The position numbers and the translations under genes were made by a program. Below, piece after piece: positions 18,853 to 26,813 of a DNA stretch of 64,000 nucleotides (within the stretch, counting starts at the first letter, position 1; every line of letters starts with the position of its first letter). The notes under the pieces were generated by a model. The model did no database searches. It was not told where the DNA came from and was given only the letters and a program-made list of their open reading frames with translations. This DNA is from Acinetobacter rongchengensis (lineage in GTDB: Bacteria > Pseudomonadota > Gammaproteobacteria > Pseudomonadales > Moraxellaceae): the NCBI RefSeq assembly GCF_003611475.1, contig NZ_RAXT01000017.1:1-64000 (forward strand). Reading direction: 5' to 3'.

Positions 18853-19815
18853 ATGATAACGCAGTCAAATGAATATAAGCCTGATGTACTAGGAACAGGA
18901 TATGAGCAACTCACGCTCAATTTCCCAGATGATTATGATGGCAAAGTAGTTGCAACCTTAGTACGTAAAAAAGCCACCCAAACAACCCATAAAGCCGTTT
19001 TATATATACACGGCTTTATTGATTATTTTTTCCAAAAAGAAATGGCTGAACAATTTAACCAACACGGTTATGATTTTTATGCTCTTGATTTAAGAAAATA
19101 TGGGCGTTCTCATCGACCACATCAAAAATATTACGATGTGCTCAATTTAAATGAATATGATGCTGAAATCACAGAAGCATTAAAGATCATTGGGCAGGAA
19201 GGTCATACGAATGTAGTTTTAGCAGGACATTCAACAGGCGGTTTAACCTCAACCTTATATGCTGCGCATCATCCAAACCATCCATTGATTAAAGCGCTTT
19301 GGTGTAATAGTCCATTTTATGACTTTAATATGCCAGCTTGGAAGAAAAAACTCGCCTTACCTAAATTAAGCGCTTTGGCTAAACATTTCCCAAAACTACA
19401 ATTTCCGAGCGAACTGAATAAATGGTACGTGACCAGTTTGCATAAAGATCTAAAAGGTGAATGGGACTTTGATTTAGAATGGAAAAAGAAAACATATCCG
19501 AAAGTTTATTTAAGTTTTATTCGTAGCATTTATCAAGCACAAAAAGAAATTCATACAGGTGTGCAAGTCACTGTTCCCACACTGATTATGCACTCACATA
19601 AAACCACATATCCAAAGAAATTTAATCAAGATGCACAAAGCAGTGATGTCATTTTAGAAGTCAAAGATATGATCAAATACGGCAATAAAATACAAGGCGA
19701 TGTGACGATAATACCCATTCAGAATGGACTACATGATTTAGTCTTATCAGCACCATCCGTACGTGCAGAGGTTTATCAAAAGCTATTCACATGGCTCGAA
19801 CAGAAAAATATTTAA
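18853..19815 (+). CDS. Alpha/beta hydrolase, serine aminopeptidase S33-like
   Basis: The 320-residue cytoplasmic alpha/beta-hydrolase has the oxyanion region LYIHGFIDYFFQKEMAE, the DLRKYGRSHRPHQ lid segment and a GHSTGG nucleophile elbow (Ser near 130). The final His lies in GLHDLVLS. It is probably an esterase or lipase acting on a small lipid ester. It is co-directional with the SDR gene 49 bases upstream and convergent with the GAF-domain regulator only 29 bases away. An AGGAATAAGAA motif precedes the ATG. Confidence 0.87.
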   Translation: MITQSNEYKPDVLGTGYEQLTLNFPDDYDGKVVATLVRKKATQTTHKAVLYIHGFIDYFFQKEMAEQFNQHGYDFYALDLRKYGRSHRPHQKYYDVLNLNEYDAEITEALKIIGQEGHTNVVLAGHSTGGLTSTLYAAHHPNHPLIKALWCNSPFYDFNMPAWKKKLALPKLSALAKHFPKLQFPSELNKWYVTSLHKDLKGEWDFDLEWKKKTYPKVYLSFIRSIYQAQKEIHTGVQVTVPTLIMHSHKTTYPKKFNQDAQSSDVILEVKDMIKYGNKIQGDVTIIPIQNGLHDLVLSAPSVRAEVYQKLFTWLEQKNI

Positions 19816-19844
19816 ACACCGTCAAACTGATTTGAAATTGCGCA

Positions 19845-21050
19845 TCATTGCTCATCTTTATATTTCATGAGCATTTGATGTGCTGGATGTCCCATCGGTG
19901 TCAACTCAATTAAACGCTCTACAGCATCAATCGCTTCTGGAAAATGAGCTAGATGTTTGAGTAAAGCATCTGTCTCATTGGCTTTAAAAATAGCCTCACT
20001 CAAACGTGACTCCAAACAGTCTCGCCATGCACATAAAAATGGGCTTTCAGTTTTTGCAAGGAAAACACCTTTACATAATTTCAAAGCAGATTCGGTATAA
20101 CCTGAATCCAAAGCATTTTCAGCTTGTAAAAAATCAGCCTCTACATGCGCCAATAAACGATATGGACGAGAACCGAGCATTCCTCCTAAAATGTCTCTTA
20201 ACTGCGACATTTCAGCCTTTAAAGTACCCACACTCACTTTACGCTCACCGTAAAGCGCTTGATGTAAATTTTCCAAATTCATCCCTTGAGGGCACAATGC
20301 AAGAATGGTCAAAATTTCAATTTGTCGTGGTGTTAATACCACAATCTTGCCATTAAACAATACCTGAGGCACTGCAAAAGCACGAATGAATAAGTGTTGC
20401 TGTTGGAACTCTAACAATGCAGACTGAATGATAGAAGCACAACGTTCAGCAGCCAAAAGTCCTAAACTATTATGGTGGTTCCATGTGGTTGAAAGATCAA
20501 TAACGCCAAGGACTTGCTTGGAATAAGGATCGATAATCGGTGCTGCATAACACACCCAATCATGGATTGAAGACATATAATGTTCATTGGAAAATACACA
20601 ACTGGATTGTTGCGTTTTAAGCGACAAGGCCAAAGCATTGGTGCCTACCAATTCTTCACGCCATTGCCCGCCTTCAACAAAATGTACCCGTTCAGCAGCA
20701 TTGCGCATTTGCCCACTCGCTGCAGACCAAATAATGGTGCTACCTACATCCCCCACAGCTGCAACCATAGCGGATTGTTCTGCAATATGTTTTAACTCAT
20801 CACTACAATGATCTAAAGCGATTTCCAACGCATTTTTTCTAGCTTGTTTTTGATTGGTTTGCTTTTGAATGAGCAATGGTGCTGCATCACGATCTTTCGG
20901 AATAGATGCTGAATTTGACCGTTGCCAAGAACTGGCAATACTTTGTCCAAGTTGATCTGCATGTTTTAAGGACAAACTACTACTTTGGCGTAATTGCTCA
21001 ATCAGGTTCCGTTTCTGCGCTAACTCTTGTTGACTCAACATATGCGACAT
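19845..21050 (-). CDS. GAF-domain transcriptional regulator (AcoR-like sensor, no AAA+ domain)
   Basis: In this 401-residue protein, residues about 1-60 resemble the N terminus of AcoR/MopR-type regulators (SIASSWQRS). A GAF sensor follows (about 80-215), with the NALALSLKTQQSSCVFSNEH and CYAAPIIDP segments typical of acetoin/alcohol regulators. The sigma-54 AAA+ domain is missing: no GAFTGA or Walker motif is present. Residues about 235-300 (VLTPRQIEILTILALCP) form a winged-helix-like DNA-binding domain, followed by a helical tail resembling an activator (BTAD-like) repeat. Placed between an alcohol dehydrogenase and a divergent aldehyde dehydrogenase, it is the likely activator of both. Confidence 0.75.
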   Translation of the reverse strand: MSHMLSQQELAQKRNLIEQLRQSSSLSLKHADQLGQSIASSWQRSNSASIPKDRDAAPLLIQKQTNQKQARKNALEIALDHCSDELKHIAEQSAMVAAVGDVGSTIIWSAASGQMRNAAERVHFVEGGQWREELVGTNALALSLKTQQSSCVFSNEHYMSSIHDWVCYAAPIIDPYSKQVLGVIDLSTTWNHHNSLGLLAAERCASIIQSALLEFQQQHLFIRAFAVPQVLFNGKIVVLTPRQIEILTILALCPQGMNLENLHQALYGERKVSVGTLKAEMSQLRDILGGMLGSRPYRLLAHVEADFLQAENALDSGYTESALKLCKGVFLAKTESPFLCAWRDCLESRLSEAIFKANETDALLKHLAHFPEAIDAVERLIELTPMGHPAHQMLMKYKDEQ

Positions 21051-21388
21051 TCCTATGCAATTTGTCTAAAACTTCCTCTTATCCCTATCATTATTTTTTT
21101 GGGCCGTTCAATAGTTACACTATCACACTGAATAGATTGGTCGTCAACCAACCTCATACCAAAGCGCTATAACCGCAATAAAAATTAACAAAATCACTTA
21201 ATTATTACGATAAAAGAAACACTTCCAAATATTAGATCATAGTACAAATAATGAGAGTTTATCTTCCAACCTTTCTCCTACCTTCGACTGAATAAGCTCA
21301 AATCATCATGTAAACAATGACTGTGTCATACATGCATCTTCACATACTGATCATGTTAAGGATCAAGTTAAAATAAAGGAATATTCTC
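21051..21388. promoter_or_regulatory. Divergent promoter region, GAF regulator and aldehyde dehydrogenase
   Basis: The 338 bases between the two divergent genes hold no reading frame I believe. I could not find a -24/-12 (GG-N10-GC) sigma-54 element, which fits the regulator lacking an AAA+ domain. The region is AT-rich with several short TCAT/ATGA-type imperfect repeats near 21300-21360, where an operator might lie. Confidence 0.35.
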
Positions 21389-22900
21389 ATGCGTTATGTA
21401 GACCCAAATCAACCAGGTTCAAAAGTTCAATTCAAAGCACAATACGAAAACTTTATTGATGGAAAATGGGTAGCTCCTGTAAAAGGCGAATATTTTGATA
21501 ATGTCTCTCCTGTCGATGGCAAAGTATTTACCAAAGTGCCACGTTCATCTGCAGAAGATATTGAGCTGGCTTTAGATGCTGCACACAAAGCCAAAGCAGC
21601 TTGGGGTAAAACCTCACCAACAGCTCGTTCAAATTTGCTGCTTAAAATTGCAGATCGTTTAGAGGAAAATTTAGAACTGCTTGCAGTTGCTGAAACTTGG
21701 GAAAATGGCAAACCGATTCGTGAGACTTTGGCCGCTGATATTCCATTGTGTATCGACCATTTCCGCTATTTCGCAGGTTGCTTACGTGCCCAAGAAGGTG
21801 GAATTTCTGAGATTGATGAAGATACGATTGCTTACCATTTCCACGAACCGCTTGGTGTAGTTGGCCAAATTATCCCATGGAACTTCCCTATTCTCATGGC
21901 AGCTTGGAAACTTGCACCTGCATTGGCAGCAGGAAACTGTATTGTTCTAAAACCTGCTGAACAAACACCTTCAAGTATCTTGGTTTTAGTTGAACTTATC
22001 CAAGACCTACTTCCAGCAGGCGTACTGAATATTGTTAATGGTTATGGTGTTGAAGTTGGTCGTCCTTTAGCAACCAACCCACGTATCGCTAAAATTGCAT
22101 TTACTGGCTCAACTCAAGTGGGTCAGCTCATCATGCAATATGCAACTGAAAATATCATTCCTGTAACACTTGAACTGGGTGGTAAATCTCCAAATATCTT
22201 CTTTGAAGATGTTTTGGATAAAGAGGATGACTACCTCGATAAAGCACTTGAAGGTTTTGCAATGTTTGCACTAAACCAAGGTGAAGTATGTACCTGTCCA
22301 TCTCGTGCATTGGTTCAAGAAAGTATTGCAGACAAATTCCTAGAAATGGCGGTTGAACGTGTAAAACGTATCAAAACAGGTCATCCATTAGACACCGACA
22401 CCATGATTGGCGCTCAAGCTTCACAAGAGCAACAAGATAAGATTTTGGGTTGTATCGCGACAGGTCGTGCTGAAGGCGCTCAGATCTTAACAGGTGGTGG
22501 TGACCGTCAAGAAGTTGGACAAGGGTTCTACATCGAACCTACCATTTTCAAAGGCAACAACAGCATGAAGATTTTCCAAGAAGAAATCTTCGGACCTGTA
22601 CTTTCAGTTGCAACATTTAAAGACTATGACGATGCGATTAAAATTGCCAACGACACTATGTATGGTTTAGGTGCAGGTGTATGGTCACGTTCAGCGCATA
22701 CGTCATATCGTGCAGGTCGTGCGATTGAAGCAGGCCGTGTATGGACAAACTGCTACCATATTTACCCTGCACACGCTGCATTTGGTGGTTATAAGAAATC
22801 AGGTATTGGGCGTGAAAACCATAAAATGATGCTTGATCATTATCAACAAACTAAAAACTTACTGGTGAGTTATTCAACTAAGGCCATGGGTTTCTTCTAA
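21389..22900 (+). CDS. NAD-dependent aldehyde dehydrogenase, ExaC/AcoD-AldB type
   Basis: The 503-residue class I/II aldehyde dehydrogenase oxidises an aldehyde, probably acetaldehyde or a short-chain aldehyde, to the acid. The N terminus [20 protein letters not shown], cofactor segment [26 protein letters not shown], the general-base ELGGKSPN and the catalytic cysteine region [13 protein letters not shown] (both Cys of the acetaldehyde dehydrogenase subgroup) are present, plus the C-terminal [11 protein letters not shown]. It is divergent from the GAF regulator and close to the iron alcohol dehydrogenase at 16521. A short AAGGA motif is present upstream (TAAAGGAATATTCTC). Confidence 0.93.
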   Translation: MRYVDPNQPGSKVQFKAQYENFIDGKWVAPVKGEYFDNVSPVDGKVFTKVPRSSAEDIELALDAAHKAKAAWGKTSPTARSNLLLKIADRLEENLELLAVAETWENGKPIRETLAADIPLCIDHFRYFAGCLRAQEGGISEIDEDTIAYHFHEPLGVVGQIIPWNFPILMAAWKLAPALAAGNCIVLKPAEQTPSSILVLVELIQDLLPAGVLNIVNGYGVEVGRPLATNPRIAKIAFTGSTQVGQLIMQYATENIIPVTLELGGKSPNIFFEDVLDKEDDYLDKALEGFAMFALNQGEVCTCPSRALVQESIADKFLEMAVERVKRIKTGHPLDTDTMIGAQASQEQQDKILGCIATGRAEGAQILTGGGDRQEVGQGFYIEPTIFKGNNSMKIFQEEIFGPVLSVATFKDYDDAIKIANDTMYGLGAGVWSRSAHTSYRAGRAIEAGRVWTNCYHIYPAHAAFGGYKKSGIGRENHKMMLDHYQQTKNLLVSYSTKAMGFF

Positions 22901-22921
22901 GTTGTAACTGTTTCTTAATCT

Positions 22922-22948
22922 AAAAGCGAACTTCGGTTCGCTTTTTTT
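22922..22948 (+). terminator. Terminator of the aldehyde dehydrogenase gene
   Basis: A 10-bp perfect stem (AAAAGCGAAC / GTTCGCTTTT) with a TTCG tetraloop is followed by T residues. Confidence 0.92.
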
Positions 22949-23138
22949 ATTTAGGCTGAATCCATGAATATTACGATAGGCTTGTTGCATAAGCAGCGTT
23001 GTGAGAATCGTTCATTACTGAGAGAATAATAACAATAAAAATCAATATAAAAATATTTGCCAAATCCACAGGTAAAATGGTTTATCTTGTCTCTAATTGA
23101 GCGAGATATAAGACAAGACTAAAACACAGAGCCTGAAC

Positions 23139-24056
23139 ATGTTGCAAATTATCAATATTCTCTTTCCAGCTATTGCACTAATCGGCTTAGGTTTTTACTT
23201 ATTTCAATCTCGTACATTAGAAGCAAACTTTTGGAATGGTGCAGAAAAGCTCAACTATTATGTGCTATTTCCATCATTACTGTTCAGTTCGTTGGCAACA
23301 GCCGACATGCATATTGCGCACATCGATACGATTTTGATGGTTATTTTTCTAGTGATGGCTTTGGTGATATGCAGTGTGTATTGCTTTGCTCAAATTAAAA
23401 AAACCGCTATTTCTCAGATTGGTGTTTATGTTCAAAGCTTAATTCGTTTTAACACCTATATTGGACTTTCTATTGCAACGACAATGAATAACCCAGAAAT
23501 CAAAAGCATTTTGGTGAATATTCTGGCGATCACTATTCCATTTGTGAACGTTGTTTCAATCCTTTCTCTTACCCCAAAACATCAATTAAATATTAAACAC
23601 ATTTTAATTTCTTTAATTAAAAACCCATTAATCAGCTCTTGCCTAGTGGGTATTTTATTTAATGTTTTCAATATTCCACTTTGGCAAGGTTTGAGCAACT
23701 TATTGTCTGCGTTTTCAAATAGTAGCCTAATGCTTGGTTTACTCTGTGTAGGTACCGCCATTCAGTTCAATACAATTAAAACTTATTTTAAAACGTCTTT
23801 AATCATTAGTTTATTGCGAATAGTGGTTATTCCTTGTGTCGCCTTTATCTGCCTACAATGGTTTGAATTAGATTATTCCGCAGTGGTTGCGATAATGATT
23901 TTCTTTTCAATTCCCACAGCATCTTCGGCCTATATTCTAACCAAACTATTGAATGGTGATTATCAACTCATGGCTGCTGTCATCAGTTTGCAAACACTAT
24001 TGTCAGTATTTAGCTTGGCATTGATGCTGACTTTGGTACAAATTTACTATACTTGA
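23139..24056 (+). CDS. AEC-family (auxin efflux carrier-like) transporter
   Basis: The 305-residue integral membrane protein has about ten predicted spans arranged in two similar halves, as in the AEC/bile-acid superfamily. The opening (MLQIINILFPAIALIGLGF), the FPSLLFSSL helix, the central KHILISLIKNPLISS before NIPLWQG, and the C-terminal PTASSAYILTKLLNGD are characteristic. Bacterial members move malonate, malate or other organic acids; the substrate here is unknown. The gene stands alone after the aldehyde dehydrogenase terminator. It could export or import the acid product of the neighbouring alcohol pathway, but that is speculation. Confidence 0.85.
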   Translation: MLQIINILFPAIALIGLGFYLFQSRTLEANFWNGAEKLNYYVLFPSLLFSSLATADMHIAHIDTILMVIFLVMALVICSVYCFAQIKKTAISQIGVYVQSLIRFNTYIGLSIATTMNNPEIKSILVNILAITIPFVNVVSILSLTPKHQLNIKHILISLIKNPLISSCLVGILFNVFNIPLWQGLSNLLSAFSNSSLMLGLLCVGTAIQFNTIKTYFKTSLIISLLRIVVIPCVAFICLQWFELDYSAVVAIMIFFSIPTASSAYILTKLLNGDYQLMAAVISLQTLLSVFSLALMLTLVQIYYT

Positions 24057-24555
24057 TCAAAATGCCTCTAAACCTAAATTCATTTTCTTATTAATTTAAC
24101 GTCAGTTCGGGATAAACTCTGATGTAAGTTATTGAAAAGATAGATTAGTCATAGCGGAGTCTTACCGTTTAAAGTCAGATGTAAGGATTAACCTTCGGTT
24201 AGACCTACTTTTCTTTCGGGATGAGTGGCACTGCCACGCAAGGGCAAAACCTGAGCTGTGATTAAAGCAGCGCAAGAGTCGCCAACTCGACAGATACCAT
24301 CATGTATCTAATATCTTGCAAAAACAGTATATTGCAGATCTTGCGGAATATATTCCTCATGCCTCAAACAATGCGACTGACGTTTCCGTGTATCATATAG
24401 TTGGAAGTAAATCTTATTCCGAGCTCAGGTTAATTTATTCTATTTTAACGATTTTTAAGAAACTGATGATGGAATTTGATGAATGCTTTTAAACATTGAC
24501 CGATGATTTAGCAATCATTTCACCATCATTTTTCTATTGATTTCACTTTCATGAT
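24057..24555. other. Gap with a possible decayed coding remnant
   Basis: These 499 bases contain no intact gene. One plus-strand frame is open from 24136 to 24492 except for a single TGA at 24259-24261. The second part (24262-24492, 76 codons) has no good start codon but reads like protein (for example ADLAEYIPHASNNATDVSVY). I do not recognise a family. It could be the degenerate 3' part of a lost gene, or chance. Confidence 0.25.
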
Positions 24556-25161
24556 TTATTCAGGGTTTTCATCTTTTGAAAGTTGCATTTCTAGAAAATG
24601 TAAATGATCGATTCCCCAAAAGATTTCATCATCCACAAACCAAGTTGGCGCACCAAACACACCTCGTTCAACTGCTTCCTCAGTCACTTGTTTCAGTTGT
24701 GCTTTCACTTGCTCATCTGCCAACCAAGCTTGGACTTGAGTAATCTCCAAACCCAGCCCTTGAACAACATTTGCCAATTCATTGATATCATTTAGATTAC
24801 GTGGATTGCCAAACATGGCATCAAATAAACTATGAAGGATTTTTTGGAAATTTTCAGGCTGATAAATTTGTACAGCAGTAATAATCCGCATTAAATTCAA
24901 AGTATTGATTGGAAAGTACGGATTCATTTGAACAGGAATATTCCATAACTTTGACCAACGCCCCAAATCAATCATCGAATAACGTGCTTTGGCAGGCACA
25001 GCCATTGGACTATTGTTACCAGTTGCTTTAAAAATACCCCCAAGCAACATGGGCTTCCAGACTATTTCGGCTTGATATTGTTGAGCAATCTGCTGTATAC
25101 GCTGAACCCCAACATAGCTGTATGGACTACCTAAATCAAAATAAAATTCGATTTGCTTCAT
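24556..25161 (-). CDS. DsbA-like thioredoxin-fold protein, 2-hydroxychromene-2-carboxylate isomerase family
   Basis: The 201-residue protein begins MKQIEFYFDLGSPYSYVGVQ, the diagnostic N terminus of the kappa-class GST/HCCA isomerase branch of DsbA-like proteins. The CxxC pair of true DsbA is replaced by S-P-Y-S. The C-terminal GVFGAPTWFVDDEIFWGIDHL segment with the cis-Pro is also typical. Members are glutathione-dependent isomerases or transferases for aromatic or lipid-derived compounds. It lies 76 bases downstream of the SDR gene on the same strand, and both may be controlled by the divergent TetR gene. Confidence 0.87.
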   Translation of the reverse strand: MKQIEFYFDLGSPYSYVGVQRIQQIAQQYQAEIVWKPMLLGGIFKATGNNSPMAVPAKARYSMIDLGRWSKLWNIPVQMNPYFPINTLNLMRIITAVQIYQPENFQKILHSLFDAMFGNPRNLNDINELANVVQGLGLEITQVQAWLADEQVKAQLKQVTEEAVERGVFGAPTWFVDDEIFWGIDHLHFLEMQLSKDENPE

Positions 25162-25237
25162 ATACTATTCTTCCTTAACTTTGATATGAATATAATTGAA
25201 TACAGAATAATCATTAAACTTACTTATATATAGTAAC

Positions 25238-25981
25238 TTACCATTTTTCAATCCATGGGCGTAAATCTAATTCATGTGTCCATGCATCTCGTGGCTGTTG
25301 TGAAAGATGCCAGTAATTTTCAGCAATATGTTCAGGGTTCAAAATGCCATCCTGCTCTTTCTTCGCATAGATTTCAGGAAATGAAGTTTTAATAAAATCA
25401 GTATCGATTGCACCGTCCACCACGACATGTGCAACATGAATATTCTGCGGTCCAAGCTCACGTGCCATACTCTGCGCTAAAGCACGTAACGCATGCTTTG
25501 CACCTGCAAAGGCCGAAAAATAAGCTGCACCACGCATACCCGCCGTTGCTCCAGTAAAAATGATCGTCCCATGTTGGCGTGTCACCATACGCTTTGCAAC
25601 TTCTCGCCCAACGAGGAATGCGGAGAAACATGCCATTTCCCAAATTTTAAAATATTTTCGAGCGGTTTCTTCTAAAATACTACAAGGGACATTTGCACCA
25701 ATATTGAAAACCAAAACATCAATTTCACCAATATTGGACTCAATTTCTTCAACCAGTTGCATCACTTGTTCTTCTTTACGAGCATCTGAAGCAAAACCAT
25801 ATGCAACACCGCCTGCCAGTTCGATTTCCTCAATTAAAGGTTGTAATTTTTCTGCATTACGGCGTGTCATGCAGGTGATATAACCGCCTTGAGCGAATCT
25901 TTTGGCAATTGCACCGCCTGTCGCATCTCCTGCGCCAATGACCAATGCGACTTTTGCTTTTTGTTGTTCAAATCCATTCAT
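25238..25981 (-). CDS. Short-chain dehydrogenase/reductase of unknown substrate
   Basis: The 247-residue SDR has a shifted cofactor motif VIGAGDATGGAIAKRFA (T-G-x3-G-x-G replaced by G-A-G-D-A-T-G-G), an N-I-G-A in place of NNAG, a Thr/Ser active-site strand (IIFTGATAGMRG) and no canonical YxxxK; F-S-A-F-A-G-A-K-H supplies the Lys with Phe at the Tyr position. It may be an atypical or inactive SDR, as in several fatty-acid-linked family members. The start is 140 bases from the divergent TetR regulator, and the intervening region holds a perfect palindromic operator. Confidence 0.85.
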   Translation of the reverse strand: MNGFEQQKAKVALVIGAGDATGGAIAKRFAQGGYITCMTRRNAEKLQPLIEEIELAGGVAYGFASDARKEEQVMQLVEEIESNIGEIDVLVFNIGANVPCSILEETARKYFKIWEMACFSAFLVGREVAKRMVTRQHGTIIFTGATAGMRGAAYFSAFAGAKHALRALAQSMARELGPQNIHVAHVVVDGAIDTDFIKTSFPEIYAKKEQDGILNPEHIAENYWHLSQQPRDAWTHELDLRPWIEKW

Positions 25982-26018
25982 AAGCTTTCTCGACAGCGGA
26001 CTTTTATATGATTATAAA

Positions 26019-26032
26019 ATAACGATCGTTAT
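26019..26032. promoter_or_regulatory. Palindromic operator between SDR and TetR genes
   Basis: ATAACGATCGTTAT is a perfect 14-bp palindrome in the divergent region. A second, imperfect copy (ATAACGATTACTATGTTAT, 26035-26053) follows immediately. The arrangement suits autoregulation and control of the SDR gene by the TetR-family protein at 26122. The size and symmetry are typical of TetR-family sites; binding is inferred. Confidence 0.6.
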
Positions 26033-26121
26033 CATAACGATTACTATGTTATAATTTTTAAAGATCGTCAAGATCATTTTTTGATGAAGCATTCCATTAA
26101 ACATGTTGGGAATAGTCCGTT

Positions 26122-26694
26122 ATGCGTTATAAATCAGGCTATAAAGAACAAAAACGCCAAGAGCTGTTAGACATTAGCGGACAATTGGCAAAGAAAAATG
26201 GTTTCAATGCCACAGGTGTGGATGGATTTATGAAAGCGGCAGGTGTCACCAGTGGTGCTTTTTATTCACATTTTTCGTCAAAAAATGATTTATTCAAAGC
26301 CTTGATTGAAAATGAACTACAACACAGTATTCAAATGTGGCAAGACAACCCTCATGACGAACCTTCACAATGGATTGATTTTGAATTGAATCGCTATTTG
26401 GCCTTATCGCATGTTGAACAACCAGACCGAGGTTGTGCATTACCATCACTTGCCTCGGAAATTGCACGGTCAGATGATGAGATTAAACAGGCTTACCAAA
26501 ACGAACTAATTCGGGGTCAAAAAATCTTTTTAAAATATTTAGACAGTGAAGAAACAGCATGGGCTGTTATGTGTCAATTGGTGGGTACAATCTTAATGGC
26601 ACGAAGTGTCACAGACACCGATCTAAAGAGAACTCTTTTAGAATCGTCTAAAAAATCGATTAAAGCATTGATCGCATATTCAGCCACTGAATAA
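26122..26694 (+). CDS. TetR/AcrR-family transcriptional regulator
   Basis: The 190-residue repressor-type regulator has an N-terminal helix-turn-helix of the TetR family (FNATGVDGFMKAAGVTSGAF then YSHFSSKNDLF, about 27-57). The C-terminal ligand-binding region (CALPSLASEIARSDDEI) resembles the YxaF/AcrR_C subgroup. It is divergent from the SDR/DsbA-like gene pair with perfect palindromic sites in between, so local repression released by a small ligand is the likely mode. It is followed by a long near-perfect hairpin that separates it from the convergent gamma-glutamyltransferase. Confidence 0.9.
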   Translation: MRYKSGYKEQKRQELLDISGQLAKKNGFNATGVDGFMKAAGVTSGAFYSHFSSKNDLFKALIENELQHSIQMWQDNPHDEPSQWIDFELNRYLALSHVEQPDRGCALPSLASEIARSDDEIKQAYQNELIRGQKIFLKYLDSEETAWAVMCQLVGTILMARSVTDTDLKRTLLESSKKSIKALIAYSATE

Positions 26695-26712
26695 AGCAAT
26701 TGTATTTTAAAT

Positions 26713-26774
26713 AGATTGGGTTTATTGATATTTCGTCTTGATCAATCAAGTTAAAATATCAATAACCCAAATCT
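26713..26774. terminator. Long near-perfect hairpin between convergent genes
   Basis: Arms of about 21 bp (26713-26733 and 26754-26774, differing by one shifted T/G) enclose a perfect CTTGAT/ATCAAG inner stem (26737-26742, 26745-26750) with a two-base loop. The structure can fold into a single 62-nt rod. It has no long T tract on either side. It lies between the TetR and gamma-glutamyltransferase stop codons and probably acts as a bidirectional terminator or mRNA 3' stabiliser. Confidence 0.65.
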
Positions 26775-26813
26775 GCTTTAGATTCATTTACAAGTTATAG
26801 CTTAAATGCAAGC

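Noticed and set aside
22976-23010. GGCTTGTTGCATAA-like sequence resembling IS5-family ends
   Set aside because: No matching inverted partner or transposase remnant nearby; a short chance resemblance.
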